From: Shinella zoogloeoides
Lineage (GTDB): Bacteria > Pseudomonadota > Alphaproteobacteria > Rhizobiales > Rhizobiaceae
Direction of reading: 5' to 3'
NCBI RefSeq assembly: GCF_022682305.1
Contig: NZ_CP093528.1
Span: 2,431,501-2,495,500 of the forward strand
Length of the DNA: 64,000 bases
The notes under the pieces were generated by a model that ran no database searches, had not been told where the DNA came from, and saw only the letters and a program-made list of their open reading frames with translations. Shown here in pieces: positions 40,850-50,679 of this stretch (within the stretch, counting starts at the first letter, position 1; every line of letters starts with the position of its first letter). Position numbers and translations under genes: made by a program.

Positions 40850-41257
40850 TCAGCGCCAGATCGGGCAACCGCGGTCGTTGATGAAGACGATGCGGCGATA
40901 GTCGCCGTGGCGGAAGCCTTCGACCACGACGCGACGCGGCGACACGTCGACGACGCGGGCGCGGCGCATGCCGAAATCGCGGGCCTTGGCGACGGCGAGA
41001 TCCGGCGAGCAGCGGCCACGACGGCCCCAGTCGCCATGGCGGCGATCACGGCGATCGTCCCAGCGGTCGCGATCATGACCGCGACGACCGCGATCCCAGC
41101 CGCCATCATAGTCCTGGACCTGGAGGAAGCCGTTGCGATAGCCGACATTGTCGATCGTCACGCTGAGGCTGGCGGCGGAGGCGGCCGGAACAGCGGCGGT
41201 CAGGGCGCCGAGACCGAGGACGGCGGCAAGGATGGTCTTTTTCAGAATGCTGGTCAT
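40850..41257 (-). CDS. Exported Arg/Asp-rich hypothetical protein
   Basis: A 135-residue protein with a signal peptide (MTSILKKTILAAVLGLGALT...ASA, cleavage near 28). Next comes a conserved-looking segment LSVTIDNVGYRNGFLQVQDY. A low-complexity stretch rich in Arg, Asp, Trp and Gly follows (DRGRRGHDRDRWDDRRDRRH), then a globular end with two Cys residues (CSPDLAVAKARDFG, CPIWR). Similar small periplasmic proteins occur in rhizobia; the role is unknown. GGAGAACCTTCC is before the ATG. Confidence 0.78.
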   Translation of the reverse strand: MTSILKKTILAAVLGLGALTAAVPAASAASLSVTIDNVGYRNGFLQVQDYDGGWDRGRRGHDRDRWDDRRDRRHGDWGRRGRCSPDLAVAKARDFGMRRARVVDVSPRRVVVEGFRHGDYRRIVFINDRGCPIWR

Positions 41258-41368
41258 GGAAGGTTCTCCTGTTCGTTCCGGCCGGGCCGTTCTGTCCGCC
41301 GATTGAGGAAACCATATGGCGGCCCGCCTGAACGAAATCCGAATCCGCCGTTCAGCCTGCGTTCAACT

Positions 41369-41719
41369 TCATGAGCCGCTGAAGACGGCGAAGCGGGTGA
41401 TCATCCCGTCCTCCAGTTCGAGGAGAAGAATCTTCTCCTTCGAATAGCTGTCGCCACCTGCCGACCGGCCACGCGCCGTCACGCGGATCGCCGCATTGTC
41501 GCCCGAGGCATCGCTCATCACCAGCATGTCGCCATAGCTCTCGTCGAAGGCCTCGAAATGGCGGGCAAGCCGGTCGCGCAACGCTTCGCGGCCATTGTCG
41601 CCGCCCTCCCCGACGCCGGAAAGAACAACATCTTCGTGGACCCTACCGGCGAGCGCGGAAAAGTCGCGGGCGTTCAGCGCCTCGATAACGGCGCGGCTGG
41701 TGCTTTCGATATCGGCCAT
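41369..41719 (-). CDS. SnoaL/NTF2-like protein
   Basis: A 116-residue protein with the cone-shaped NTF2-like pattern: AVIEALNARDFSALAGRVHE, then DNGREALRDRLARHFEAF, a beta sheet (NAAIRVTARGRS) and EKILLLELEDGMITRFAVFS. It may be a small enzyme or ligand-binding protein. The ATG with CGGAGGCAAGAACC upstream is preferred over one 20 codons earlier. Confidence 0.82.
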   Translation of the reverse strand: MADIESTSRAVIEALNARDFSALAGRVHEDVVLSGVGEGGDNGREALRDRLARHFEAFDESYGDMLVMSDASGDNAAIRVTARGRSAGGDSYSKEKILLLELEDGMITRFAVFSGS

Positions 41720-41794
41720 GGTTCTTGCCTCCGGTTGATCGCTCACGGGAACGTGCGACCCGCAACACGGTTCCGTCAAGGGTTGACCGGTCGC

Positions 41795-41920
41795 TCAGCC
41801 GATGGCCCAGAACAGCGTGCCGAACACCACGATGAAGGCGAGAATCACACCCATGAAGCGCGCAAGGCCCTGATTGGTATCGGTGGTCGTGCCGACGATC
41901 GCATAGTAGATATCGTTCAT
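41795..41920 (-). CDS. Small single-span membrane protein (41 aa)
   Basis: A short gene with AAAGGGCCCACC before the ATG. The product MNDIYYAIVGTTTDTNQGLA continues into one strongly hydrophobic span (FMGVILAFIVVFGTLFWAIG) that ends the protein. It lies between two small leftward genes. The ribosome-binding site and clean amphipathic-then-hydrophobic profile support it. The function is unknown. Confidence 0.68.
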   Translation of the reverse strand: MNDIYYAIVGTTTDTNQGLARFMGVILAFIVVFGTLFWAIG

Positions 41921-41971
41921 GGTGGGCCCTTTCTTCAAGCGGCGAGCGCATCGAGCGCACCCGCCAGCCTA

Positions 41972-42325
41972 TCACAGCTCGAGGAATGCCTGAAAGCCGC
42001 CATAGATCATACGCTTGCCATCGAAGACATCCTTCCAGTCGTCGCCCTGGAGACGCTCGTCGGCCATCACCTTGGCGACGATCGCGTCGCGCCGCTCCCG
42101 GGATTCGTAGGTGATCCAGGAAAAGATCACGATCTCGTCATCGCTCGCATGCACGGCGCGCGGGAAGGAGGTGAGTTCGCCATAGGGCACGTCATCGGCG
42201 GCGCATTCGACATAGTCGATCGCACCGTGTTCCTTCCACACGTCGCCCGCCGTGCGCGCCATCGCCTTGTAGGCCTCCAGATTGGCCTTGGGCACGGCCA
42301 GCAGGAATCCGTCGACATAGGTCAT
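41972..42325 (-). CDS. DUF1428 family protein
   Basis: A 117-residue protein of the DUF1428 (YbaA-like) family: TYVDGFLLAVPKANLEAYKA, GAIDYVECAADDVP and the end DGKRMIYGGFQAFLEL. The fold is ferredoxin-like; the function is unknown. AAGGAGGAGACGAGC directly upstream is a very strong ribosome-binding site. Confidence 0.9.
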   Translation of the reverse strand: MTYVDGFLLAVPKANLEAYKAMARTAGDVWKEHGAIDYVECAADDVPYGELTSFPRAVHASDDEIVIFSWITYESRERRDAIVAKVMADERLQGDDWKDVFDGKRMIYGGFQAFLEL

Positions 42326-42400
42326 GCTCGTCTCCTCCTTGGTTGGGGCATGAAAAGAACGTGTGGCACGGCGGCGATCCGGCAAGGGGGCGACCGTCGT

Positions 42401-42802
42401 TTATCGATCCTCACCGGCTTTCGTCGGGTCGCCGACCGCCGCATTCAACCGGACAGCTTCCCGCACCAGCGCCTTGGCAAGGCTTTGATCCACGGTGTCA
42501 TCCTCCACGAAAGCCATCGTCGCCAGTTCGTATTTACCGCCAGGCCTCAGCCGCGGCTCGATCCCGGTCAGCCGCCTGCCACGCCAGAAGCCAAAAAGCA
42601 CGCGTGCCGCCTCGGCGCGGATCAGAAGCACCGGCCCGTTGGAAAAGCAGACGATGTGCCCCCATTTGATGCGCTCTTCCAGCGCACCGGCGGCAAGCAC
42701 GGCCGCTCGCAACGCATCGACGATCTCGCGGCGCCAGCCGTCGAGGGCGTCGACATAAGCCTGTGGGCTTTCCGCCGGCTTCTCCTTGCGCATGATGGGC
42801 AT
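42401..42802 (-). CDS. DUF1801 family protein
   Basis: A 133-residue protein with the DUF1801 features DALDGWRREIVDALRAAVLA, EERIKWGHIVCFSNGPVLLI, and GKYELATMAFVEDDTVDQSL. The fold is YdhG-like. The first ATG is used; one three codons later is possible. It is upstream of the DUF1428 gene, maybe as one small leftward unit. Confidence 0.85.
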   Translation of the reverse strand: MPIMRKEKPAESPQAYVDALDGWRREIVDALRAAVLAAGALEERIKWGHIVCFSNGPVLLIRAEAARVLFGFWRGRRLTGIEPRLRPGGKYELATMAFVEDDTVDQSLAKALVREAVRLNAAVGDPTKAGEDR

Positions 42803-42955
42803 GCCCCCATTTCCCGCAGTCTACCGCGAACCGCCCCGCCCCGCCATGCTTCTCCACCGCCCATCCACGCGCGGGACAAATCGTCTGTTGCCTCACTCTC
42901 GCCGTCATGCAAGTTTCGGCCGCGTAAACGGCTCGGCATGAAAGGAAAAACGACG

Positions 42956-44602
42956 ATGCGGGACTGGTTTTGGCGGCGTGTCCTTTCCCTCTCCGCCTGC
43001 GGCCTCATGCTGGGCACGCTGTTCTTCGCGGCGTCGCTGACGCCGAGCCTGCTGCCACGCACCTATCTCACCCAGGGGCTTCTGTCCGGCGTCGCCATGG
43101 CCATGGGCTACGGTCTCGGCGTTCTTCTCAGCATCCTGTGGGTCTGGCTGGAACTGCCGGAGGCGAAGAACCGCACACGGCTCTGGATAACGACGGTGGC
43201 CGGCGGCATCTGCGGCATCGTGGCGCTCGTCTTCCTCTGGCGCACGGCGGAATGGCAGAACTCCATCCGAACGCTGATGCACCTGCCGCCAATCGAAACG
43301 GCCCACCCGTTCTATGTCGGCTTCATCGCATTCGCGCTGTTCCTCGCGCTGCTCGGCCTCGGCCGGCTTTTCGCCCTCAGCGCCCGGCTCTTCGCCAGCA
43401 CGTCGCAGCGCGCCGCGCCGCGACGCCTCGCCTCGCTCATCGGCACCGCCCTTGCCGTGGTCCTGTTCTGGACCCTGGCGGACGGGGTGCTCATCCGCTT
43501 CGTGCTGCATACGGCCGATTCCTCCTTCCAGCGGCTCGACCAGGTATTCGAGCCGGACACGGCGGAGCCGACGGATCCGCTGAAATCGGGCAGTGCCGCC
43601 TCGCTGGTGCGCTGGAACGAGCTTGGCCGCCAGGGCCGCTCGTTCGTGGCGACCGGCCCGTCGTCCAGCGACATCTCCACCTTCACCGGCAAGCCCGCCA
43701 TGGAGCCGTTGCGCGTCTATGCCGGCCTCAACGCCGCCGAGACACCCGAGGCGCGGGCACAGATCGCGCTTGAGGAACTGATCCGCGTCGGCGGTTTCGA
43801 GCGCTCCACGCTGCTTGTCGTCATGCCCACGGGCACCGGCTGGATCGACCCGGAGGGGATCGACCCGGTCGAGTACCTGCACCATGGCGATATCGCCAGT
43901 GTCGCCATCCAGTATTCCTATCTCGCAAGCTGGCTCTCGCTGCTCGCCGAACCGGACTACGGCGCGGAGGCCTCGCGTGCGCTCTTCCGCGCCGTCTACG
44001 GCCACTGGACGCGCCTGCCGAGGGATCACCGCCCGAAGCTCTATCTCTACGGCCTCAGCCTCGGCGCGCTTTCCTCCGAGCAGGCGGCAGAACTCTTCGA
44101 GGTCATCGGCGATCCCTATCAGGGCGCGCTCTGGTCCGGCCCGCCCTTCCCCAGCCGCATCTGGCGCCAGATGACCGCGGGCCGCAATCCCGATTCGCCC
44201 GCCTGGCTGCCGCGCTTCCGCGACGGTTCCTACGTGCGCTTCACCAGCCAGCGCAACGCCCTGCCGGAAGCCGGCGACCATTGGGGACCGATGCGCATCG
44301 TCTACCTGCAATATGCCAGCGACCCGATCACCTTCTACGACGCACATTCCTTCTACCGCCAGCCCGACTGGATGAAGACGCCGCGCGGGCCGGATGTCTC
44401 GCCGGACTTCCAGTGGTATCCCGTCGTCACCTTCCTGCAGCTCACGCTCGACCTCGCCATGGCGACCACCACGCCCATGGGGCTGGGGCATGTCTATGCC
44501 GGCGAGCACTATGTCGAGCCGTGGATCGCGGTGACGAACGTAACGGACTGGAGCGAAGCGGATATCGCCCGGCTGAAGGAAAAGTACCGCGCGGACCGGT
44601 AA
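42956..44602 (+). CDS. Membrane alpha/beta hydrolase family protein
   Basis: A 548-residue protein. Four to five membrane segments occupy about 1-200 (for example LSACGLMLGTLFFAASLTPS). The C-terminal half is a hydrolase-like domain: TLLVVMPTGTGWIDP, GDIASVAIQYSYLASWLSLL, the nucleophile elbow YLYGLSLGALSSEQ and a late GHVYAGEHYV with possible catalytic His. The layout matches the membrane-anchored alpha/beta hydrolase family (PF10081/PF15420). The substrate is unknown. The ATG used has AAAGGAAAAACGACG upstream; the first ATG is 6 codons earlier. Confidence 0.85.
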   Translation: MRDWFWRRVLSLSACGLMLGTLFFAASLTPSLLPRTYLTQGLLSGVAMAMGYGLGVLLSILWVWLELPEAKNRTRLWITTVAGGICGIVALVFLWRTAEWQNSIRTLMHLPPIETAHPFYVGFIAFALFLALLGLGRLFALSARLFASTSQRAAPRRLASLIGTALAVVLFWTLADGVLIRFVLHTADSSFQRLDQVFEPDTAEPTDPLKSGSAASLVRWNELGRQGRSFVATGPSSSDISTFTGKPAMEPLRVYAGLNAAETPEARAQIALEELIRVGGFERSTLLVVMPTGTGWIDPEGIDPVEYLHHGDIASVAIQYSYLASWLSLLAEPDYGAEASRALFRAVYGHWTRLPRDHRPKLYLYGLSLGALSSEQAAELFEVIGDPYQGALWSGPPFPSRIWRQMTAGRNPDSPAWLPRFRDGSYVRFTSQRNALPEAGDHWGPMRIVYLQYASDPITFYDAHSFYRQPDWMKTPRGPDVSPDFQWYPVVTFLQLTLDLAMATTTPMGLGHVYAGEHYVEPWIAVTNVTDWSEADIARLKEKYRADR

Positions 44603-44630
44603 GCGGCCGCGCCTTCACCACGCAAACAAA

Positions 44631-44655
44631 AACGCCGGGGCAAAACCCCGGCGTT
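44631..44655. terminator. Terminator between convergent genes
   Basis: AACGCCGGGG-CAAAA-CCCCGGCGTT, a 10-bp stem between the hydrolase and the leftward binding-protein gene, with A-rich sequence on the left. Confidence 0.8.
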
Positions 44656-44677
44656 CGCATTTTCGGATCGGTGCGCC

Positions 44678-45784
44678 TTATTCGGCGGCGACGATCTTGC
44701 CGTCTTCCCACTTGAAGAGCGAGAAGCTCTGCGAGGTGAGGTCGCCGCTTTCGCCATAGGTCAGCTTGCCGATAGCGGTCGGGATGGCTTCGCCGGTCTT
44801 CAGGGCCGCTGCGACGGCGGCGGCGTCATCGGCGCTGCCGGCCTTCTCGATGCCGGCCTTCAGAACCTCGACGGCAGCATAGGCGTTGAGCGTGAAGGCT
44901 TCCGGCGGAACGCCCTTTTCCTTCAGGACAGCGACGGCCGCCTGCGAGTCCGGGCTTTTCAGCGCGTCCGACGCATTGGTGAAGAGCGTGCCAGCGGCAG
45001 CTTCGTTGCCGATCGCCCAGAATTCGCTGTTGGACAGGCCCTCGCCGCCGATGATCGTGGCGTTGACCGAGAGGTCCTTGAGCTGACGGGCCAGCAGGCC
45101 GCCTTCCGGATGGTAGCCGCCGAAGTAGATGACCTCGACGCCATCGGACTTGAGGCGGGTGATCAGCGCGCTGAAGTCCTTGTCGCCCGGGGTGATCGAA
45201 TCGTAGAGCGCCTCGGTGACGCCGCCCTTGTTGAGCGCCGCCTTGAAGGCGTCAGCCAGACCCTTGCCGTAGGCGCCCTTGTCGTGGACGATGGCGACCT
45301 TCTTGTCCTTCAGGTTCGCCAGCACGTAGGCGGCGGCGACGTCGGCCTGCTGGTCGTCACGACCGCAGGTGCGCAGCACGTTGGTGAGGCCGCGGGCGGT
45401 GAGGTCCGGCGCGGTCGCCGTCGGGGTGACCATCAGGATGCCGTTCTCGGCCAGCACGTCGGAAGCCGGGATGGCGACGCCCGAGGTGACCGGGCCGACG
45501 ACGAAGCGGATGCCCTCGCCGACGATCTGGTTGGCGGCGGAAACGCCCTGCTTCGGCTCACCCGCATCGTCGGTCAGCTTCAGAACGACCTTCTCGCCGA
45601 GGATGCCGCCCGTCTTGTTGATCTGGTCGACAGCCGCCTGGGCGCCGTTCTTCACCTGGTCGCCATAGGCGGCGACCGGGCCGGTAAGCGGCGCGATGAG
45701 GCCAACGACGATATCGGCATGGGCCAGCGGCGCAAAGGCGACGGAAGCCGCAAGCAAGGCTCCGGCGAAAATCTGCTTCTTCAT
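44678..45784 (-). CDS. Branched-chain amino-acid ABC transporter binding protein (LivJ-like)
   Basis: A 368-residue periplasmic protein. The signal peptide [20 protein letters not shown] ends near AHA-D. The LIV-type fold follows: [55 protein letters not shown], and [11 protein letters not shown]. The late [15 protein letters not shown] segment is also typical. No permease or ATPase gene is adjacent, so this is an orphan or lone binding protein. Confidence 0.92.
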   Translation of the reverse strand: MKKQIFAGALLAASVAFAPLAHADIVVGLIAPLTGPVAAYGDQVKNGAQAAVDQINKTGGILGEKVVLKLTDDAGEPKQGVSAANQIVGEGIRFVVGPVTSGVAIPASDVLAENGILMVTPTATAPDLTARGLTNVLRTCGRDDQQADVAAAYVLANLKDKKVAIVHDKGAYGKGLADAFKAALNKGGVTEALYDSITPGDKDFSALITRLKSDGVEVIYFGGYHPEGGLLARQLKDLSVNATIIGGEGLSNSEFWAIGNEAAAGTLFTNASDALKSPDSQAAVAVLKEKGVPPEAFTLNAYAAVEVLKAGIEKAGSADDAAAVAAALKTGEAIPTAIGKLTYGESGDLTSQSFSLFKWEDGKIVAAE

Positions 45785-46085
45785 GGTGTATCTCCTGAAC
45801 TGGGGCCTTGGAAAGGCCCGGTCGCAAACCGTCATGCGTCCGGACGGCGCTGGCCGTCTGCTTTGGCATGGCGGGGTACTTTCACGGTCCGGAACAATCG
45901 TGCGCGAAAGGCCGGCGTGCTGCGGATTGATTAGGCCGGCAGGGCAAAAAGCGCAACAAAAGAATGCATTTGCATCCTTGATCGGCGGATCACCGCCATG
46001 AATGGGAGCGGCAAATCGCAATTGAATCAAAACCAATCGTTAAGATTTACGATTTATCAATATCCGGAAATCTTGAGGATCAGCG

Positions 46086-46658
46086 ATGCGTTGCGTATTG
46101 ATCGTCGTCCTCCTGCTGCTTGCCGGCTGCGCGTCCGTCCCTCGACAGACGCAGAACGCCTGCGCCATCTTCGAGCAGCGCGACGGCTACTTCGACAACT
46201 GGCGGCAGGCCGCCTATGGCGTGGAGCGCGAATACGGCGTTCCCGTCCCCGTGCTGATGGCGACAATCTATGCGGAGTCCGGTTTCCGGCACAATGCCCG
46301 CCCGCCGCGCACCAAGCTCTTCGGCTTCATTCCCTGGAAGCGCCAGTCGACGGCGCTCGGCTACTCGCAGGCGCTCGACGGCACCTGGGCGCGCTACAAG
46401 CGCGAGACCGGCCGCTGGACGGCCAAGCGCACGGACTTCGGCGACGCCATCCGCTTCATCGGCTGGTATCACAGCGAGAGCAACCGCAAGAACGGCATCG
46501 CCCTCAACGACACCTACCGGCTCTACATCGCCTATTACCACGGCCATACCGGCTACGAGCGCGGCAACTGGAGTTCGACGGCAAAGGCCGGCGGCAAGCG
46601 GGCGGCGATCATCGCGGTGAAGTATTCCCAACAGTTGAAGAACTGCGGCGGCTGGTAA
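46086..46658 (+). CDS. Lipoprotein with lytic-transglycosylase-like domain
   Basis: A 190-residue lipoprotein: signal [19 protein letters not shown] with the lipobox LAGC (lipidated Cys at 15). The domain shows [20 protein letters not shown] with the catalytic-type Glu, [16 protein letters not shown], and [15 protein letters not shown], a layout of lysozyme-like transglycosylases (SLT fold). It probably cleaves peptidoglycan at the inner or outer membrane. CTTGAGGATCAGCG precedes the ATG. Confidence 0.85.
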   Translation: MRCVLIVVLLLLAGCASVPRQTQNACAIFEQRDGYFDNWRQAAYGVEREYGVPVPVLMATIYAESGFRHNARPPRTKLFGFIPWKRQSTALGYSQALDGTWARYKRETGRWTAKRTDFGDAIRFIGWYHSESNRKNGIALNDTYRLYIAYYHGHTGYERGNWSSTAKAGGKRAAIIAVKYSQQLKNCGGW

Positions 46659-46688
46659 AGTAGTCGGGGCCGATAGCCCCCACAAACA

Positions 46689-46723
46689 AAAAGCCCCGCG
46701 ACCTTCCGGTTCGCGGGGCTTTT
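46689..46723. terminator. Bidirectional terminator before the rpoD stop
   Basis: AAAAGCCCCGCGA (46689-46701) pairs with TCGCGGGGCTTTT (46711-46723), a 13-bp stem with flanking A and T runs, serving the lipoprotein gene and the convergent rpoD. Confidence 0.9.
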
Positions 46724-46739
46724 CGGTTTGTTCGCCGCC

Positions 46740-48791
46740 TCAGCTGTCGAGGAACGAGCGCAGCTTGCGGCTGCGGCTCGGATGCTTGAGTTTGCGCAGC
46801 GCCTTCGCCTCGATCTGGCGGATACGTTCGCGGGTGACCGAGAACTGCTGGCCGACTTCTTCCAGCGTGTGGTCCGTGTTCATGCCGATACCGAAGCGCA
46901 TGCGCAGGACGCGCTCTTCGCGCGGCGTCAGCGAGGCCAGCACGCGGGTCGTCGTCTCGCGCAGGTTCGCCTGGATGGCGGCGTCGATCGGCAGAAGCGC
47001 ATTCTTGTCTTCGATGAAATCACCGAGATGCGAATCCTCTTCGTCACCGACCGGCGTTTCCAGCGAGATCGGCTCCTTGGCGATCTTCAAGACCTTGCGG
47101 ACCTTCTCGAGCGGCATGGCGAGCTTTTCGGCCAGTTCTTCCGGCGTCGGCTCGCGACCGATCTCGTGCAGCATCTGGCGCGAGGTACGGACGATCTTGT
47201 TGATCGTCTCGATCATGTGCACCGGAATACGGATCGTGCGGGCCTGGTCGGCGATCGAACGGGTGATCGCCTGCCGGATCCACCACGTCGCGTAGGTGGA
47301 GAACTTGTAGCCGCGGCGATACTCGAACTTGTCGACCGCCTTCATGAGGCCGATATTGCCTTCCTGGATGAGATCGAGGAACTGAAGGCCACGGTTCGTG
47401 TACTTCTTGGCGATCGAGATCACGAGACGGAGGTTGGCTTCCACCATCTCCTTCTTGGCGATGCGCGCCTCGCGCTCGCCCTTCTGCACCATCGAGACGA
47501 TGCGGCGGAATTCGGCGATGGAAATGCCGGTTTCCGTGGCGAGGTTCTGGATCTCCTGACGGATGTCGCGGATCGTCGTGTTCTCGTTCTTGGCGAACTC
47601 CTTCCAGCCGCGGGCGGCCAGATTGGCGATCGACTTCATCCAGTTCGGATCGAGCTCCGCGCCGGAATACTGTTCGAGGAACGAGTCACGCTTGACGCCG
47701 TAGCTTTCGGCAAGGCGCAGCAGGCGACCCTCGTTCTGCATCAGGCGCTTGGAGATGTCGTAGAGCTGCTCGACGAGGCTGTCGACGCGGTTCTGGTTGA
47801 GCGACAGCGACTTGACGGCCGTGATCAGCTCGTCCTTGAGCTCCTTGTAGCGGCGCTCCTGGGCGGGCGAGAGCGTACCGGTCGCCTGCAGGCGGGCTTC
47901 CACCTGCTGGTCCTGCAGCTTGCGCAGCTTCTTGTAGGTCTCGGCGATCGTGTCGAGCGTCTCCATGACCTGCGGGCGCAGTTCCGCTTCCATGGCGGCG
48001 AGCGAAAGGTTCGACTCGTCGTCGTCCTCTTCCTCTTCCTCCGGCGGCAGGCCTTCGCCGCCGACATTGGTGATGTCGTCGTCGTTCGCGGCCCGCGGCT
48101 TGCGGTTCTTTTCCTTCTCTTCAGCCGCCTTGCGGTCGGCCTCGATCTTTTCCGGGCTCTGGAACTGCGGGGCAGCCTTCGCCTCGGGACCGGAATAGGT
48201 CGTCTCGAGATCGATGATCTCGCGCAGCAGCGTCTGGCCTTCGTTGAGCTCATCCCGCCAGATGATGATGGCCTGGAACGTCAGCGGGCTCTCACAGAGG
48301 CCGGCGATCATCGTCTCGCGGCCGGCTTCGATGCGCTTCGCGATGGCGATTTCGCCTTCGCGCGACAGGAGTTCGACGGAGCCCATCTCGCGCAGATACA
48401 TGCGCACCGGGTCGTCCGTACGATCCGTCGGCTCCTTCTTCTTGGCGGTCGCAAGCGCGGTGCCGCCGGAAGCGGCAAGCTCCCCGCCTTCGCTCTCGTT
48501 GTCGTCGTCGCCGCCTTCGTCGTCGGTCTGGGCCGCCTCTTCGGCGTCCTCGTCTTCGATGACGTTGATGCCCATGTCCGAAAGCATGGCCATCGTATCC
48601 TCGATCTGCTCCGAGGTGACTTCCTCGGAAGGCAGGACGGAATTCAGCTCATCCATCGTGACATAGCCGCGCTTCTTGGCGGCCTTGATCATCTTCTTGA
48701 CGGCATCATCGGAAAGATCGAGAAGAGGGCCGTCGGATGCGCCTTCGCGTTCGTTTTCGACTTCCTCGTTCTCTTTGACCTTTGTCGCCAT
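46740..48791 (-). CDS. rpoD: RNA polymerase primary sigma factor RpoD (SigA)
   Basis: A 683-residue primary sigma-70. Region 1.1 (about 20-80) and an acidic linker ([19 protein letters not shown]) lead to region 1.2 ([20 protein letters not shown]). A long non-conserved insert follows. Region 2 has [20 protein letters not shown] and [14 protein letters not shown], region 3 has [15 protein letters not shown], and region 4 has [18 protein letters not shown]. It directs the polymerase to housekeeping promoters. The end matches RpoD of rhizobia closely in motif terms. Confidence 0.97.
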   Translation of the reverse strand: MATKVKENEEVENEREGASDGPLLDLSDDAVKKMIKAAKKRGYVTMDELNSVLPSEEVTSEQIEDTMAMLSDMGINVIEDEDAEEAAQTDDEGGDDDNESEGGELAASGGTALATAKKKEPTDRTDDPVRMYLREMGSVELLSREGEIAIAKRIEAGRETMIAGLCESPLTFQAIIIWRDELNEGQTLLREIIDLETTYSGPEAKAAPQFQSPEKIEADRKAAEEKEKNRKPRAANDDDITNVGGEGLPPEEEEEDDDESNLSLAAMEAELRPQVMETLDTIAETYKKLRKLQDQQVEARLQATGTLSPAQERRYKELKDELITAVKSLSLNQNRVDSLVEQLYDISKRLMQNEGRLLRLAESYGVKRDSFLEQYSGAELDPNWMKSIANLAARGWKEFAKNENTTIRDIRQEIQNLATETGISIAEFRRIVSMVQKGEREARIAKKEMVEANLRLVISIAKKYTNRGLQFLDLIQEGNIGLMKAVDKFEYRRGYKFSTYATWWIRQAITRSIADQARTIRIPVHMIETINKIVRTSRQMLHEIGREPTPEELAEKLAMPLEKVRKVLKIAKEPISLETPVGDEEDSHLGDFIEDKNALLPIDAAIQANLRETTTRVLASLTPREERVLRMRFGIGMNTDHTLEEVGQQFSVTRERIRQIEAKALRKLKHPSRSRKLRSFLDS

Positions 48792-49191
48792 TTATTTCGT
48801 CGCTTTCCTGAGCATCAGTTTCCAAGCGGTAAGGGTTCCGCAGCCGATCGCCCTTCGGCATGCGCAAACGCGAATCAGCGTCCCTGACCTAACGGATTGA
48901 CAATTAAATCCCGATTAACCACATCCCGGCTCGCGGGATCGTGGGAATGTTGCCTGAGCAACATAATTGACATGACTTCCCGATCCGCCGTACCCATTCC
49001 TTCTCAGCCAACAATGGTGATTCCCAGAATTTTCGGTTACGTCAAGCTTTTCCGGTAAAAAAGCCGGAAAAGGTTCCGATTCGGGTTCGCGGACGAACGA
49101 GTCAGCGGATCCGGGCGATTGAGCCTCATGTAGGCGCAATTGCCGGAAAGACAAGAGCCGCTTCCGGCCCGCCCTCCCCGAATCGCCGATC
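48792..49191. promoter_or_regulatory. rpoD upstream region
   Basis: About 400 bases without a gene between rpoD and a GFA gene. It holds two hairpins: ATGTTGC-CTGA-GCAACAT at 48947-48964 and CTTTTCCGG-N8-CCGGAAAAG at 49047-49072. A TTGACG on the minus strand just past the second hairpin may be a -35 element, without a convincing -10. The leftward frame at 48915-49154 looks random. Confidence 0.45.
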
Positions 49192-49539
49192 TCAGAACGA
49201 GCGCCCGTCCACCTTGTTGATCGTCAAGGTTTCGAGATCGATCGCGGGGATGCAGCGCAGGTTCACCGCGGCCATCCTGTTCCCCTTCGGATCACTTCCC
49301 TCGCCATAGGGCGCGATGCCGCAATTGGCGCAGAAATGATGTTTTATGACGTGGCGGTTGAAGGTGTAGGTCGCCACATTCTCCTCCGGCGTCGTCAGCA
49401 CGAGGTTCTCGCGCGGCACGAAGGCGAGCAGGCCGCCGCGCCGGCGGCACATGGAACAGTTGCAGTCGAGACCGCTGTCGAACTCACCCTCCACCTCGAA
49501 GGCGACATTGCCGCAATGGCAGCTTCCTTCATATTTCAT
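49192..49539 (-). CDS. GFA-family (glutathione-dependent formaldehyde-activating type) protein
   Basis: A 115-residue protein with the zinc-binding Cys motifs of the GFA/CENP-V family: SCHCGNVAFEVEGEF, DCNCSMCRRRGG and HHFCANCGIAPYGEG. Such proteins bind zinc and glutathione-type thiols; the substrate is unknown. It is immediately downstream of tdh on the same strand. A paralogue lies on the other side of tdh-kbl. Confidence 0.9.
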   Translation of the reverse strand: MKYEGSCHCGNVAFEVEGEFDSGLDCNCSMCRRRGGLLAFVPRENLVLTTPEENVATYTFNRHVIKHHFCANCGIAPYGEGSDPKGNRMAAVNLRCIPAIDLETLTINKVDGRSF

Positions 49540-49609
49540 CGTTCAACTCCTCCTGTCCCTTGGCGCATGTCGCTGTCGCAAACCGCTGCGCACGCTTGTC
49601 CGATATGGC

Positions 49610-50647
49610 TCAGTGCCAATCCATGACGACCTTGCCGGAATTGCCCGAGCGCATCGCCTCGAAGCCCTCCCGGAAGTCGTCGATCCCGATGCGGTGGGTG
49701 ATGATCGGCGAAAGGTCGAGCCCGCCCTGCACGAAGGCGATCATCTTGTACCAGGTCTCGAACATCTCGCGCCCGTAGATGCCCTTCAGCGTGAGCATCT
49801 TGAAGATCACCTTGTTCCAGTCGATGCCGAATCCATCCGGCGCGATGCCGAGGATGGCAATCTTGCCGCCGTTGTTCATCGTGTCGATCATCGAGCGGAA
49901 GGCCGGCGGCGCGCCCGACATTTCGAGGCCGACGTCGAAACCCTCCGTCATGCCGATCTTGCCCATCACCTCGGCAAGGTCCTCCTTCGAGGCGTCGACC
50001 ACATGGTCGATGCCGACCTTGCGGGCGAGGTCGAGGCGCACCGGATTGATATCCGTGATGACGACCTTGCGGGCGCCGGAACGCTTCGCCACCATCGCCC
50101 CCATGATGCCGATCGGCCCTGCACCGGTAACGAGCACGTCCTCGCCAACGAGGTCGAAGGAAAGCGCCGTGTGCACGGCATTGCCGAAAGGATCGAAGAT
50201 CGCCGCCACCTCGTCCGGCACGTCATCCGGGATCGGCACGACATTATGCTCGGGAATGCAGACGAACTCGCCGAAGGAGCCGGGACGATTGACACCGACG
50301 CCCTTGGTATAGTGGCAGAGGTGCCCGCGCCCAGCGCGGCAGTTGCGGCACTTGCCGCAGACGATGTGTCCCTCGCCCGAGACCCTTTCCCCGACATGGT
50401 ACTTGGTGACGGCCGAGCCGACTTCGGCGATCTCGCCGACGAATTCATGGCCGACGACCATGGGCACAGGAATGGTCTTCTGCGCCCACTGGTCCCAGTT
50501 CCAGATGTGCACGTCCGTGCCGCAGATGGCGGACTTCTTCACCCGGATCAGCACGTCGTTCGGGCCGACCTCCGGCACCGGCACGGTCTCCATCCAGAGG
50601 CCGACTTCAGGTTTTGCTTTAACCAGCGCACGCATCATGTTCGACAT
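49610..50647 (-). CDS. tdh: L-threonine 3-dehydrogenase
   Basis: A 345-residue zinc-dependent medium-chain dehydrogenase that oxidises threonine to 2-amino-3-oxobutyrate using NAD. The catalytic zinc site is in [19 protein letters not shown] and [12 protein letters not shown]. The structural zinc has four Cys residues in [16 protein letters not shown]. The NAD-binding segment is [20 protein letters not shown]. Length fits E. coli Tdh. The partner kbl is 32 bases upstream, so the two act in sequence. Confidence 0.95.
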   Translation of the reverse strand: MSNMMRALVKAKPEVGLWMETVPVPEVGPNDVLIRVKKSAICGTDVHIWNWDQWAQKTIPVPMVVGHEFVGEIAEVGSAVTKYHVGERVSGEGHIVCGKCRNCRAGRGHLCHYTKGVGVNRPGSFGEFVCIPEHNVVPIPDDVPDEVAAIFDPFGNAVHTALSFDLVGEDVLVTGAGPIGIMGAMVAKRSGARKVVITDINPVRLDLARKVGIDHVVDASKEDLAEVMGKIGMTEGFDVGLEMSGAPPAFRSMIDTMNNGGKIAILGIAPDGFGIDWNKVIFKMLTLKGIYGREMFETWYKMIAFVQGGLDLSPIITHRIGIDDFREGFEAMRSGNSGKVVMDWH

Positions 50648-50679
50648 GACGAAAACTCCACAAGGGATTCAGAAGACTC

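Noticed and set aside
41558..42955. N-terminal extension of the alpha/beta hydrolase frame by over 460 codons
   Set aside because: It is an open frame opposite the NTF2-like, DUF1428 and DUF1801 genes. The real protein starts at the membrane segment with its own ribosome-binding site.
48915..49154. Leftward 79-codon frame upstream of rpoD
   Set aside because: Spans the hairpins of the rpoD upstream region and has no ribosome-binding site or protein-like composition.
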